This document shows positions 6,731 to 14,572 of a stretch of DNA of 14,572 nucleotides, piece after piece. How positions within the stretch are numbered: the stretch's first letter is position 1; every line of letters starts with the position of its first letter. Source of the stretch: Bacteroidaceae bacterium (lineage in GTDB: Bacteria > Bacteroidota > Bacteroidia > Bacteroidales > Bacteroidaceae). The notes beneath the pieces were generated by a model, which had not been told where the DNA came from, did not search any database, and was given only the letters and a program-made list of their open reading frames with translations. The translations under genes and the position numbers were made by a program. The stretch is from positions 1 through 14,572 of the forward strand of contig JAEEOD010000396.1 in assembly GCA_016284115.1 (NCBI GenBank), in the 5' to 3' direction.

Positions 6731-7955
6731 TAAGCAGACACTGGACAATGGACTGAGAATCGTGCATGTGCAAGATTCCAGTACACAGATGGTTGCTGTA
6801 AACGTACTATATGACGTAGGTTCAAGAGATGAGCATCCCGATCATACGGGTTTTGCTCATCTCTTTGAGCATCTGATGTTTGGGGGGACAGAAAATATCC
6901 GTGATTTTGATACTCCTTTACAAAATGCTGGTGGCGATTGTAATGCATGGACAAATGCCGATGTGACGAATTACTATTCAACTCTGCCTGCTCATCATAT
7001 TGAGACTGCTTTGTGGATGGAAAGTGACCGAATGATGTCGCTGGACTTGTCTGAAAAAAACCTTGAAGTGCAGCGGAAAGTGGTGATGGAAGAGTTCAAA
7101 CAACGATGTATGAACCTCCCTTATGGTGATGTTGCCCATTTAATGTCTCCATTCTGCTACGAAGTACATCCTTATAGATGGCCTGTTATTGGTATGGAAC
7201 TCGGCCATATAGCAAATGCCACAATTGAGGAGGTTGCCAACTTCTATCATCGTTTTTATGCCCCAAATCGTGCTATCTTGGCAATTGCTGGTAATATTAC
7301 TTGGAACCAGGTACTTCGATTAGTGACAAAATGGTTCGACGAACTACCTAATGGTCAAGAGTATGAAAGACTTTTACCACAAGAGCCCCCTCAGACTCAA
7401 CAACGTAGGATGAGTGGTGAGCGTTCAGTGCCACAGGATGCCTTGTATATGTCTTTTCATACTCCTCCTTATCTGGATAGAGATTATTATGCATGTGATA
7501 TCATTTCCGATATCCTTTGTAATGGCGATTCCAGTCGCTTTAAACAAAGGCTAATTCATGAGCGTGAATTGTTTACATCTATCGATTCACCCATTACAGG
7601 AACAAGAGATGCAGGCCTTCTAGAAATTAAATGCAAACTTAGGCCAGGGGTTTCTTTGGAGCAAGCAGAAATGGCTGTATGGGAAGAACTTGATGCTTTA
7701 AAAAAACATCTAATCGAAGACTACGAACTTGAAAAGGTGAAAAACAAACTGGAATCAGTCCAGACTTTTGGGAATATCAATTATCAACGAGTTGCATTTA
7801 AACTTGCTTGGTTTGAACTTACTGATAAAGCAGAATTGATTGAAGAAGAACCTGAACGTTACCGGGCTGTTGATAGTATCTGCACTCAACGTGTTGCCAA
7901 TGATTTGTTCAATCCTGCCAATTCTTCAATCTTGTATTATCGAAAATTAAGCTAG
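6720..7955 (+). CDS. M16-family (pitrilysin-like) zinc metalloprotease
   Basis: A 411-residue M16 protease of the short, single-unit type found in Bacteroidetes. The inverted zinc motif HLFEH is at residues 47-51 (His47, Glu50, His51), and the downstream acidic ligand is in VVMEEF near 122-126, most likely Glu125. Further M16 landmarks are NAWTNADVTNYY (75-86), HPYRWPVIG and a FYAPNRAILAIAGN strand. The C-terminal half, with the substrate-clamping RDAGLLEIK segment, is present, so it looks complete and active. No signal peptide is visible, so it is probably cytoplasmic or exported otherwise. The start is unusual: the frame is open only from 6714 and offers TTG at 6720 (TTG ATA ATT AAT), no ATG before the conserved TLDNGLRIV. 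Eleven bases overlap the cyclophilin gene, suggesting coupled translation. Confidence 0.9.
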   Translation: MIINKQTLDNGLRIVHVQDSSTQMVAVNVLYDVGSRDEHPDHTGFAHLFEHLMFGGTENIRDFDTPLQNAGGDCNAWTNADVTNYYSTLPAHHIETALWMESDRMMSLDLSEKNLEVQRKVVMEEFKQRCMNLPYGDVAHLMSPFCYEVHPYRWPVIGMELGHIANATIEEVANFYHRFYAPNRAILAIAGNITWNQVLRLVTKWFDELPNGQEYERLLPQEPPQTQQRRMSGERSVPQDALYMSFHTPPYLDRDYYACDIISDILCNGDSSRFKQRLIHERELFTSIDSPITGTRDAGLLEIKCKLRPGVSLEQAEMAVWEELDALKKHLIEDYELEKVKNKLESVQTFGNINYQRVAFKLAWFELTDKAELIEEEPERYRAVDSICTQRVANDLFNPANSSILYYRKLS

Positions 7956-7982
7956 CAATAGAAATCATAGAGGATCACAAAA

Positions 7983-8090
7983 ATGTTTAGTACCGTTAAA
8001 CCACCTGCTTACTACCGCCAAGCCACCCGTTTACTACCGCTAAGCTACTTCGCATATATAAAACTCTTGGTTTGCTATTATTTAGTTTGA
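7983..8090 (+). CDS. Possible small ORF across tandem repeats (doubtful)
   Basis: ATG at 7983 opens a frame of 35 codons to TGA at 8088-8090. The product begins MFSTVKPPAYYRQATRLLPL and ends in a hydrophobic, Tyr-rich stretch (YIKLLVCYYLV). An A-rich AAAA run precedes the ATG, as at many Bacteroidetes starts, but there is no ribosome site or dedicated promoter. Most of the reading frame is made by the 22-base repeats, so it could be an accident of the repeat. I do not recognise a family. Confidence 0.2.
   Translation: MFSTVKPPAYYRQATRLLPLSYFAYIKLLVCYYLV
7985..8050 (+). repeat. Three tandem imperfect 22-base repeats
   Basis: Units at 7985-8006, 8007-8028 and 8029-8050 abut exactly, with no spacer. 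The shared core is (A/T)TTA-type lead then CTACCG followed by C/T, AA, G/A, C and a CAC or TAC end; the second and third both read TTACTACCGC in the middle. Unit 1 is the most diverged (TTAGTACCGT). The unit length is not a multiple of three, which argues against a protein-repeat origin. Direction is nominal. Confidence 0.85.
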
Positions 8091-8173
8091 GTGTTATGCC
8101 TATTTTCTAGGCGATTCTCGATGAATTGTGTCATTATTTTTCCCTAATTGACATATAAATCGAAAGTTTTATC

Positions 8174-8181
8174 TATTTTTG
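8174..8181 (+). promoter_or_regulatory. Promoter -7 element for tamB
   Basis: TATTTTTG at 8174-8181 matches TAnnTTTG. The nearest -33 candidate is ATTG at 8147-8150, a spacing of 23 bases, somewhat longer than usual, so the -33 match is weak. The predicted start lies near 8188, giving a very short leader of about 13 bases before the ATG at 8201. Confidence 0.6.
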
Positions 8182-8197
8182 CTTCGTAAACGAAGCA
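8180..8197. promoter_or_regulatory. Perfect palindrome at the tamB start region (operator or leader hairpin)
   Basis: TGCTTCGT at 8180-8187 and ACGAAGCA at 8190-8197 are exact inverted copies separated by AA. It overlaps the last bases of the -7 element and ends 3 bases before the tamB ATG. As DNA it could be a repressor site; as RNA it could fold only if transcription starts at or before 8180, otherwise only the second arm is transcribed. Confidence 0.55.
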
Positions 8198-8200
8198 GGC

Positions 8201-11200
8201 ATGATTGATATCCGCAATTTGAGGGTCAATTGGAAGAAAGTACTATTGTGGCTATTTTTAGCTCCGATAGGACTTTTCTTGACACTGATGGTACTGTTGT
8301 ATGTACCACCAGTGCAGAACTTCGTTTGCAAAAAAGCAGCCACATTAGCCTCAGAATCATTAGGTATGGACATCAGTATAGGACGTGTGGACCTGCGTTT
8401 CCCCCTCAATCTGTTGGCGCACGGTGTGCAAGTTGTTCAGCAAGGCGACACCTTGTTGGATGCAGGTAGTCTTAATGTGCGAGTAAAGGCTTGGCCCTTG
8501 TTACAGGGTAAGGTAGATGTGATGAAAGCCGAGTTGACAGATGCTAAATTGAACACTGCCAGTATGATAGAAGGTGTGCTGGTGAAGGGAAATGTGGGAA
8601 ATTTGTCATTGGAAAGCCATCATGTTGATTTGAATACGCAGGAGGCATATGTCGATGATCTGTCATTGGCAGATGCGCAAGTGTATGTGGCTTATGCCGA
8701 TACAGTACCTAGTGATAGCATATCAGAACCAGTTAATTGGGTAATCCGTCTTGAGCAACTGAAACTGAGTCAAGTGGGGGTTGACTTTGAGATGCCTTTG
8801 GATACACTGTTATTGAGCACCTTTATCAACGAAGCTGAGCTGCGAGATGGTTTGGTGGATTTGGCCAACGAACGCTATGAGATACAGAACTTTGTGTTGG
8901 ATGGGAAACGACTGTCTTTTGATATGGGCGAAGATTTACGTAAAAACAAAGCCGATGGTATCGACCCATCTCATCTTGCGCTCTACAACCTCCACATGGA
9001 TGTGGATTCTATTCTGTATCAAGCCCCTGACATCAAAGCGGTAATTAACGAACTGAGCTTGTATGAGCGTAGTGGTTTTGAAGTGTCATCTTTGACAGGT
9101 CGCTTCTTGGCCGACAAACAAGGAACGAAATTAGATGACCTGCGATTACTCACTCCCAATAGTGAGGCTTCCGTCACAGCAACTCTTCCAATGGTTGATG
9201 GTCAATGGTCAAAAACTGACCAACTTACAGCTCGCATCAATGCCCGTATTGGGAAAGAAGATTTGCTGAAGTTTGCAGGCAAAGACTTACTTGATGATAA
9301 TTTCCGTCAGCGCTACCCGAATCATCCGCTCATTTTACGAACCACGCTTAATGGAAACCTCCAACATTTGGAGATCACTCAGCTCAATACCAATCTTCCT
9401 GGGGCGCTTTCGCTTTCCAGTAGTGGACAGCTGAATCAGATAACTGACTCGTTAGCACGCAATGGTCAACTGAAACTCAATGCTCAATCGGGTGATCTTA
9501 ACTTCCTCTTGGGTTTGGCTGGAATTCAGTCTAATGACCTCTCTATCACCATCCCTGACAGCATGCGTATGGTAGGCAATATGCACTTAGATGGTTCGAA
9601 ACTCGCAACTGAGCTTACCCTTGCGCAAGGAAAGGGCAAAGCTTCTGTTATTGGGTCTTATAATTTACTAAGCGAAGTCTACGATGCCGATCTTCGCATA
9701 GACTCCATGCGAATAGACCATTTCTTGCCTAAGGATTCCATCTACCTATTCACGGGTCATGTTTTGGCCAAGGGCAAAGGACTGGATTTCGCATCACCTA
9801 AATCTACAGGTCAATTTCAAGCGGTAGTTGATCAAGTTCAATACAAGGAGATGGATATTCGCAACATAATGGCCGATGGCTCTCTACAAAACAGTAGATT
9901 AGCCATGAACCTGCAAGCTGAAAATGAATTGTTCCGTCTTTCTGGAAATGGTCGCATGCGTATGGATGTACCTCATTTCAATGGCAATGTGAATTTGCAA
10001 GTGGAGGATATTAATTTGTATAAGTTAGGTTTGGTGAAAAAACCTTTAGAAAATCCATTTGCATTGCATATTACAGGTGTGGCCCGTCGTGATTCTGCTC
10101 AGTTTGACATAAAAGGTGGTGACCTTGACTTGCGACTGAAGTCACTCACTACGATAGACCAGCTTTTAGCTGACGGACAACATTTTGATGAGTTGCTTCG
10201 TAAACAGATTGAGTTACGACAACTTAATCATGCTGAGTTAAGAGCAGCTTTGCCTGCTGGTGGTCTGCGTATCAGAGCCGGTAGAGACAATCCGTTGGCT
10301 GATTATCTGCAAACGGAAGGCATCACTTTCGATAGTATAATGGTAAACTATGGTTTTACTCCAGAAATAGGTATCAATGGTAGGGCTTTGCTGCATGGTT
10401 TGAGAGTTGATTCTCTGCTACTCGATACTATTTACCTAACGCTTCGCCAAGATACTTCGCATTTGGCATTCCAGGGAGGTGTTATTAATGGCCCTCGAAA
10501 TCCCCAGTACGTTTTCCACGCATACTTGGATGGTGATATTCGCAGTAAGGATGTAAACATGAATGTCCATTATATTGATGGTAAAGGAAAGACCGGTTTG
10601 CAGTTGGGTTTCAATGCACAGCCTGTGGTGAATGGCGGTAAGAATGGTGGTGCCAATGGACTGTTGGTTTACCTGACACCTGAAGAACCGGTAGTAGCCT
10701 ATCGTAAGTTCCGTTTTAACGAAGACTATAATTGGCTCTATTTGCATCAAGACAAACGTCTGTATGCAAATATAGACATGAGGAGTGACGAAGGTCTGCG
10801 TTTCCGAATGCGAAGTGACCGAAGTGATACGATTTCTTTGCAGAACATGACAGTAGAACTCTCTCGCCTTAAGTTGCAAGACCTTTCTTCTATCTTACCT
10901 TATATGCCTGAATTGGGGGGCTTGATTTCAATTGATGCCACCTATTTGCAATCGGCTACTACTATGCAGGTCAGTGCCGAATCTATGATTGATTCTCTGA
11001 CTTATGAGCATAGACCAGTAGGCGATGTGAATGTTGGTCTAACATGGTTACCGGAAGGAACAAACAAACATTATCTTGACTCTTACCTGATGCTTGATGA
11101 TGAGCAAGTGATGATGGCGAGTGGAACGTTGAAGGGTGACTCATTAAATATTGATGCTGATGTCGAAGAATTTCCACTTCGTGTGGCTGATGTTTTCTTC

Positions 11201-12706
11201 CCTGATGGCTTAGTGAATTTCTTGGGCAAGTTGCAAGGAAACCTGAAAGTGAGGGGTGTAACTGACAAGCCAAGAGTCAATGGTGAAGTTTCGATGGACG
11301 ATGTGACTATCGTCTCTAGACAGGCAGGTGCCCGATATAGACTGGACAATCGTCCCATAATAATTACTGCCAATCAAATGGTGCTGAATGATTTCTCTAT
11401 TTATACTACCAGCGATAACCCATTTGTAGTCAAAGGTGTTGTTGATTTTAGGGATATATCCAATCCATCGGCAGTGTTGTCTCTTCGTGCTAATAATTAC
11501 ACGTTGCTGGATGCGCCGAAAACCCGTGAAAGTTTGCTCTTCGGAAAGATATTTGTAGACATGAATGCTACAATACGTGGTCCTCTCATGGGTTTGGTGA
11601 TGCGAGGGCAGATGAATGTGCTCGGTGATACCAATGCTACCTATGTGATGGCCAATTCACCACTTACAGTAGAAGACCGATTGGATGGCTTGGTTACCTT
11701 CGTATCCTTCAATGACACATTGAATAATGCTAGGAATGAACAGAATGCTATGTCGTTAGGTGGGTTGGACATGAATATGACAGTACACATAGACGATGCT
11801 GTGCGTCTGCGAGCCAACCTTACTACTGATGGAAGCAAGTATGTAGAGTTACAAGGTGGAGGCGATCTCAATATGCTTTATACGCCTCAAGGTGACATGA
11901 GTCTTACAGGTAGGTACACCCTTTCTGGTGGTACGATGAAATATTCATTGCCAGTTATTCCGTTAAAAGAGTTTACATTTACACAAGGCAGCTATGTGGA
12001 TTGGCGTGGTGACATCATGAATCCTCGACTGAATCTAACAGCAACAGAACGTGTACGCGCTTCAGTCAGTGATGGAGATAATAGCAGTCGACGAACAGAC
12101 TTTGATGTGTCAGTTTCCATAAAGAATACATTGGAGGCACCTGATTTGAGTTTTGATTTGTCTGCTCCTAATGATGGCAATATTCAGAATGAGTTACAAT
12201 CCATGAGTACAGATGAACGTAGTAAGGCCGCTATTACAATGTTGGCTACTGGTATGTATATGGGTAACAGTGGAGCAGCCAATGGTTTGACCATGGGTGC
12301 AGCTCTTAATAGTGTGCTGCAGAGTCAGATTAACTCATTGGCTGGCTCGGTGTCAAATGCATCATTTAGTGTAGGCATTGAAGACAGAGAGCTTAATACT
12401 GGAACTCAGACCGATTATACGTTCCGTTATTCACAGCGTTTCTTCAATGACAGGGTACAAATCAATATTGGAGGTAAAATTTCTACTGGAAATAACGCCA
12501 CCAACAATATGGATTCGTTTATTGATAACGTCTCATTGGAATATCGTTTGGATAGCGGTGGTACACGTTATATTCGTGCGTTCCATAATAAGAACTACGA
12601 AAACTTATTAGAAGGCGAGATAACAGAAACTGGTGTAGGTTTCTTGTTCAGGAAGAAATTAGACAAGTTGAGCGATTTGTGGATGTGGGCTCGAAAAAAG
12701 AAATGA
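8201..12706 (+). CDS. tamB: TamB-family translocation/assembly and lipid-bridge protein
   Basis: A 1501-residue AsmA/TamB-type protein, longer than E. coli TamB (about 1260). Residues 14-36 form one N-terminal membrane anchor (VLLWLFLAPIGLFLTLMVLL), after which the AsmA-like pattern begins (VPPVQNFVCKKAATLASESLG then ISIGRVDLRFPLNLLAHGVQV). The middle is a long series of beta-strands with alternating hydrophobic residues, as expected for a repeating beta-groove in the periplasm. The C-terminal DUF490/TamB domain begins about residue 1010 (NLKVRGVTDKPRVNGEVSM) and includes LTGRYTLSGGTMKYSLPVIP, FTFTQGSYVDWRGDIMNPRL and the late FRYSQRFFNDRVQINIGGKI segment. Family members connect inner and outer membranes for barrel assembly or phospholipid movement. 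ATG at 8201 is chosen because of the anchor and the promoter 20 bases before. The stop overlaps the next gene by ATGA, so TamB and the TamA-like protein are probably translated together. Confidence 0.93.
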   Translation: MIDIRNLRVNWKKVLLWLFLAPIGLFLTLMVLLYVPPVQNFVCKKAATLASESLGMDISIGRVDLRFPLNLLAHGVQVVQQGDTLLDAGSLNVRVKAWPLLQGKVDVMKAELTDAKLNTASMIEGVLVKGNVGNLSLESHHVDLNTQEAYVDDLSLADAQVYVAYADTVPSDSISEPVNWVIRLEQLKLSQVGVDFEMPLDTLLLSTFINEAELRDGLVDLANERYEIQNFVLDGKRLSFDMGEDLRKNKADGIDPSHLALYNLHMDVDSILYQAPDIKAVINELSLYERSGFEVSSLTGRFLADKQGTKLDDLRLLTPNSEASVTATLPMVDGQWSKTDQLTARINARIGKEDLLKFAGKDLLDDNFRQRYPNHPLILRTTLNGNLQHLEITQLNTNLPGALSLSSSGQLNQITDSLARNGQLKLNAQSGDLNFLLGLAGIQSNDLSITIPDSMRMVGNMHLDGSKLATELTLAQGKGKASVIGSYNLLSEVYDADLRIDSMRIDHFLPKDSIYLFTGHVLAKGKGLDFASPKSTGQFQAVVDQVQYKEMDIRNIMADGSLQNSRLAMNLQAENELFRLSGNGRMRMDVPHFNGNVNLQVEDINLYKLGLVKKPLENPFALHITGVARRDSAQFDIKGGDLDLRLKSLTTIDQLLADGQHFDELLRKQIELRQLNHAELRAALPAGGLRIRAGRDNPLADYLQTEGITFDSIMVNYGFTPEIGINGRALLHGLRVDSLLLDTIYLTLRQDTSHLAFQGGVINGPRNPQYVFHAYLDGDIRSKDVNMNVHYIDGKGKTGLQLGFNAQPVVNGGKNGGANGLLVYLTPEEPVVAYRKFRFNEDYNWLYLHQDKRLYANIDMRSDEGLRFRMRSDRSDTISLQNMTVELSRLKLQDLSSILPYMPELGGLISIDATYLQSATTMQVSAESMIDSLTYEHRPVGDVNVGLTWLPEGTNKHYLDSYLMLDDEQVMMASGTLKGDSLNIDADVEEFPLRVADVFFPDGLVNFLGKLQGNLKVRGVTDKPRVNGEVSMDDVTIVSRQAGARYRLDNRPIIITANQMVLNDFSIYTTSDNPFVVKGVVDFRDISNPSAVLSLRANNYTLLDAPKTRESLLFGKIFVDMNATIRGPLMGLVMRGQMNVLGDTNATYVMANSPLTVEDRLDGLVTFVSFNDTLNNARNEQNAMSLGGLDMNMTVHIDDAVRLRANLTTDGSKYVELQGGGDLNMLYTPQGDMSLTGRYTLSGGTMKYSLPVIPLKEFTFTQGSYVDWRGDIMNPRLNLTATERVRASVSDGDNSSRRTDFDVSVSIKNTLEAPDLSFDLSAPNDGNIQNELQSMSTDERSKAAITMLATGMYMGNSGAANGLTMGAALNSVLQSQINSLAGSVSNASFSVGIEDRELNTGTQTDYTFRYSQRFFNDRVQINIGGKISTGNNATNNMDSFIDNVSLEYRLDSGGTRYIRAFHNKNYENLLEGEITETGVGFLFRKKLDKLSDLWMWARKKK

Positions 12707-14572
12707 CGATGAATAAGATAAAGTTCATAGTACTGTTACTGGTGACATCAATGATTTGTGCATGTTCTGTCACCAAGAACTTGCCAGAAGGGGAGGTCCT
12801 CTATATTGGCCAGAAACCCATGCAGATTCAGGGTGATGACAGCCTGAGTGACGTGGGCGTTGTAGCTTTGGAGGAAGTGAAAGCTGCTCTTGCTACTGCG
12901 CCAAACAACGCTTTTATGGGTAGTTCTTCTGTGCGTACTCCGTTCCCTATAGGCCTGTGGATCTACAATGCTTTTGCCAAGAGTGAGCATGGTTTGGGTA
13001 AATGGATTTTTAACCATTTTGCTGCTGATCCAGTACTCATCTCTGGCGTTAACCCAGGGATACGTTCCCAAGCAGCAAAAAACATTTTGCGTGATTATGG
13101 CTATTTCCGTGGTAACGTATCTTACGAGGTGATACGCGAAAAACATGACTCCTTACAGGCAAAGGTGCAGTATAAAGTCAATATGGACCAACCCTATTTC
13201 ATTGATACGGTTTATTACAAAGGTTTCTCGGAACGCACTATGAGCATCTTTGAGCGTGCTCGCAGGCGTTCCTCTATTGTACCCGGTACTCAGTTTAATA
13301 TTATTGACCTCACTGCTGAGCGCACTCGTTTGAGTAATTTATTGCGAAATGTAGGTGACTATTATTTTCGCCCTGATTATATTACTTATCAGGCAGATAC
13401 TACTTTGGTTCCTGGAGGAGGACATGTGAGCCTGCGAATGGTGCCAATTGAAGGAATACCTGCAGCTGCTCAGAAACCTTTTGTGGTTGCTTCTACTACT
13501 GTAAATTTCTTTGGAGCCAAAGGTGAAGCCCCCAATGATTCTACTTCTTACAATGGGGTAAAGATTAACTATTATGATAAGGTGCCAGTGCGGCCAAAGA
13601 TGTTGTATCGTTGGCTTGATTATAATAATTACCGAATGAAGAGGCGTATGGAAGACTCAACGGGAGTAAGCCGAATGGCACCTCGTAACCGTTATAGTTT
13701 GCAACGCCAATCACGTATTCAGGAACGTCTTGCCAATTTGGGCATCTTCCGCTATCAAGAAATGCAATATGTGCCTCGTGACAGTACGTTGGTGGGTGAT
13801 ACCTTGGATGTGGTGATGAATATGATGATGGATAAGCCCTATAGCGTTACGGCAGACTTTAACATGAAGATGAAGAGTAACAACCAAATGGGCCCTGGTG
13901 CTTCATTGGGCATCACGCGCAATAATGTATTTGGAGCAGGTGAGAGTTTCAGCGTCATGCTCACTGGCGCTTATGAATGGCAAACAGGCAAGCACAGCTC
14001 TTCAGATATGAACAGTTATGAGTATGGTTTAACTGCGAATCTCATGTTTCCTCGTGTAGTGTTTCCTCGCATCGGTAAACGTGAATATGATTTCCCTGCT
14101 ACGACTACATTCTCGCTGTATGCCAATCAACTTGTACACCCCAAGTATTATCATATGAGGGCTTTTGGCGGTAGTGCTACTTATGAGTTCCAACCTACGA
14201 GTAAGTATAAGCACTCGTTAACTCCCCTTAAACTTACTTATAATACCACTACTCATCAAACAGATGATTTTTGGGAACTCTTCAATCAGAATCCTGGCTT
14301 ATATGCCAGCTTGGACGACCAATACATTCCTCAGATGGAGTATTCTTTGACGTTTGACGATTCTAAAGTGCTTGGTATCAAGAATACTAAGTGGTGGCAG
14401 GTTACTTTCGCTTCTGCTGGAAATGTTACTGCTGCCATTTATAAATTAGCTGGTAGAGATTGGAAAGAACGTGAAAAGAAATTCCTGGGCTCACCTTTTG
14501 CACAATTCCTCAAGCTCAATGCCGAGTTCCGCTATCATTATGTCATCAATGATAATATGATGCTTGCGATGC
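12703..14572 (+). CDS. TamA/BamA-like outer-membrane assembly protein, lipoprotein form (3' end missing)
   Basis: An open frame of 623 codons with no stop runs to the window end, so the gene is incomplete here. The start is MTMNKIKFIVLLLVTSMICAC: a lipoprotein signal with lipobox ICAC, Cys21. A variant start is the ATG at 12709. SVTKNLPEGEVLYIG follows the Cys, a pattern common to Bacteroidetes TamA-like lipoproteins. POTRA-like segments lie about 120-200 (NILRDYGYFRGNVSYEV, then YKVNMDQPYFIDTVYYKG) and later, up to LANLGIFRYQEMQYVPRD near 345-360. The barrel begins about 380 with TADFNMKMKSNNQMGPGASL and the characteristic NNVFGAGESFSV. The role is insertion or assembly of outer-membrane proteins with the TamB-like partner encoded directly upstream, with which it overlaps by ATGA. 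It could equally be called a BamA paralogue; I do not assign a gene symbol because the lipoprotein form differs from E. coli TamA. Confidence 0.92.
   Translation, partial: MTMNKIKFIVLLLVTSMICACSVTKNLPEGEVLYIGQKPMQIQGDDSLSDVGVVALEEVKAALATAPNNAFMGSSSVRTPFPIGLWIYNAFAKSEHGLGKWIFNHFAADPVLISGVNPGIRSQAAKNILRDYGYFRGNVSYEVIREKHDSLQAKVQYKVNMDQPYFIDTVYYKGFSERTMSIFERARRRSSIVPGTQFNIIDLTAERTRLSNLLRNVGDYYFRPDYITYQADTTLVPGGGHVSLRMVPIEGIPAAAQKPFVVASTTVNFFGAKGEAPNDSTSYNGVKINYYDKVPVRPKMLYRWLDYNNYRMKRRMEDSTGVSRMAPRNRYSLQRQSRIQERLANLGIFRYQEMQYVPRDSTLVGDTLDVVMNMMMDKPYSVTADFNMKMKSNNQMGPGASLGITRNNVFGAGESFSVMLTGAYEWQTGKHSSSDMNSYEYGLTANLMFPRVVFPRIGKREYDFPATTTFSLYANQLVHPKYYHMRAFGGSATYEFQPTSKYKHSLTPLKLTYNTTTHQTDDFWELFNQNPGLYASLDDQYIPQMEYSLTFDDSKVLGIKNTKWWQVTFASAGNVTAAIYKLAGRDWKEREKKFLGSPFAQFLKLNAEFRYHYVINDNMMLAM

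Larger units (their letters stand above)
7956..8200. other. Intergenic region upstream of tamB
   Basis: A 245-base gap between two + strand genes. It holds three tandem 22-base repeats (7985-8050) inside a possible 35-codon ORF (7983-8090), a small hairpin GCCTA/TAGGC (8098-8102 with 8108-8112) that has no T-run, and a promoter with a palindrome next to the tamB start. I see no strong terminator for the preceding operon and no tRNA. Confidence 0.85.

Noticed and set aside
7985..8050. CRISPR array
   Set aside because: The repeats abut with no unique spacers, are short and imperfect, and no cas gene is present.
8098..8112. GCCTA/TAGGC hairpin as terminator of the M16 operon
   Set aside because: The stem has only five pairs and no T-run follows it.
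12748..13146. Minus-strand open frame of 132 codons
   Set aside because: It is antisense to the N-terminal part of the TamA-like gene, whose frame is open throughout with a lipobox and POTRA-like sequence.

Overview
The window looks like a chromosomal segment of a Bacteroidales bacterium (Bacteroides/Prevotella-like; I cannot fix the genus from sequence alone). The evidence is a Bacteroidetes-style 5S rRNA, matches to the Bacteroidetes promoter form (TTTG, then TAnnTTTG), absence of clear Shine-Dalgarno sites, a tRNA without encoded CCA, and protein families typical of the phylum: a PD40/haem lipoprotein, a DUF6057-like membrane protein, a lipoprotein cyclophilin, and a TamB/TamA-like pair whose TamA member is a lipoprotein.

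Layout. (1) Bases 1 to about 468 are the 3' end of an rRNA operon on the + strand: partial 23S, 5S and a strong intrinsic terminator. (2) Bases 503-3717 are a minus-strand unit converging on the rRNA operon: initiator tRNA-fMet with a near-perfect promoter, a hairpin, a polytopic membrane protein and, joined by TAATG, a lipoprotein with one CxxCH haem motif and a PD40 beta-propeller. (3) Bases 3793-7955 are a tightly packed + strand unit: TetR-type regulator, FabG-type reductase, RluA-type pseudouridine synthase, lipoprotein cyclophilin, and an M16 zinc protease that starts at TTG inside the end of the cyclophilin gene. (4) Bases 7956-8200 are a 245-base intergenic region with three tandem 22-base repeats, a possible 35-codon ORF, and a promoter whose presumed start site lies on a perfect 8+2+8 palindrome. 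(5) Bases 8201-14572 are a tamB-like gene overlapping, through ATGA, a tamA/bamA-like gene cut by the window end.

How the genes fit together. Region 5 is an envelope-biogenesis operon (TamB-like bridge plus POTRA/barrel protein). Region 3 mixes fatty-acid synthesis, RNA modification and envelope protein folding or turnover; the TetR protein next to fabG suggests, but does not prove, control of lipid synthesis. The tRNA-linked membrane protein/haem lipoprotein pair in region 2 is the least understood part and the best candidate for an undescribed system. Most of the rest looks like ordinary core genome; I see no insertion sequence, phage or CRISPR.
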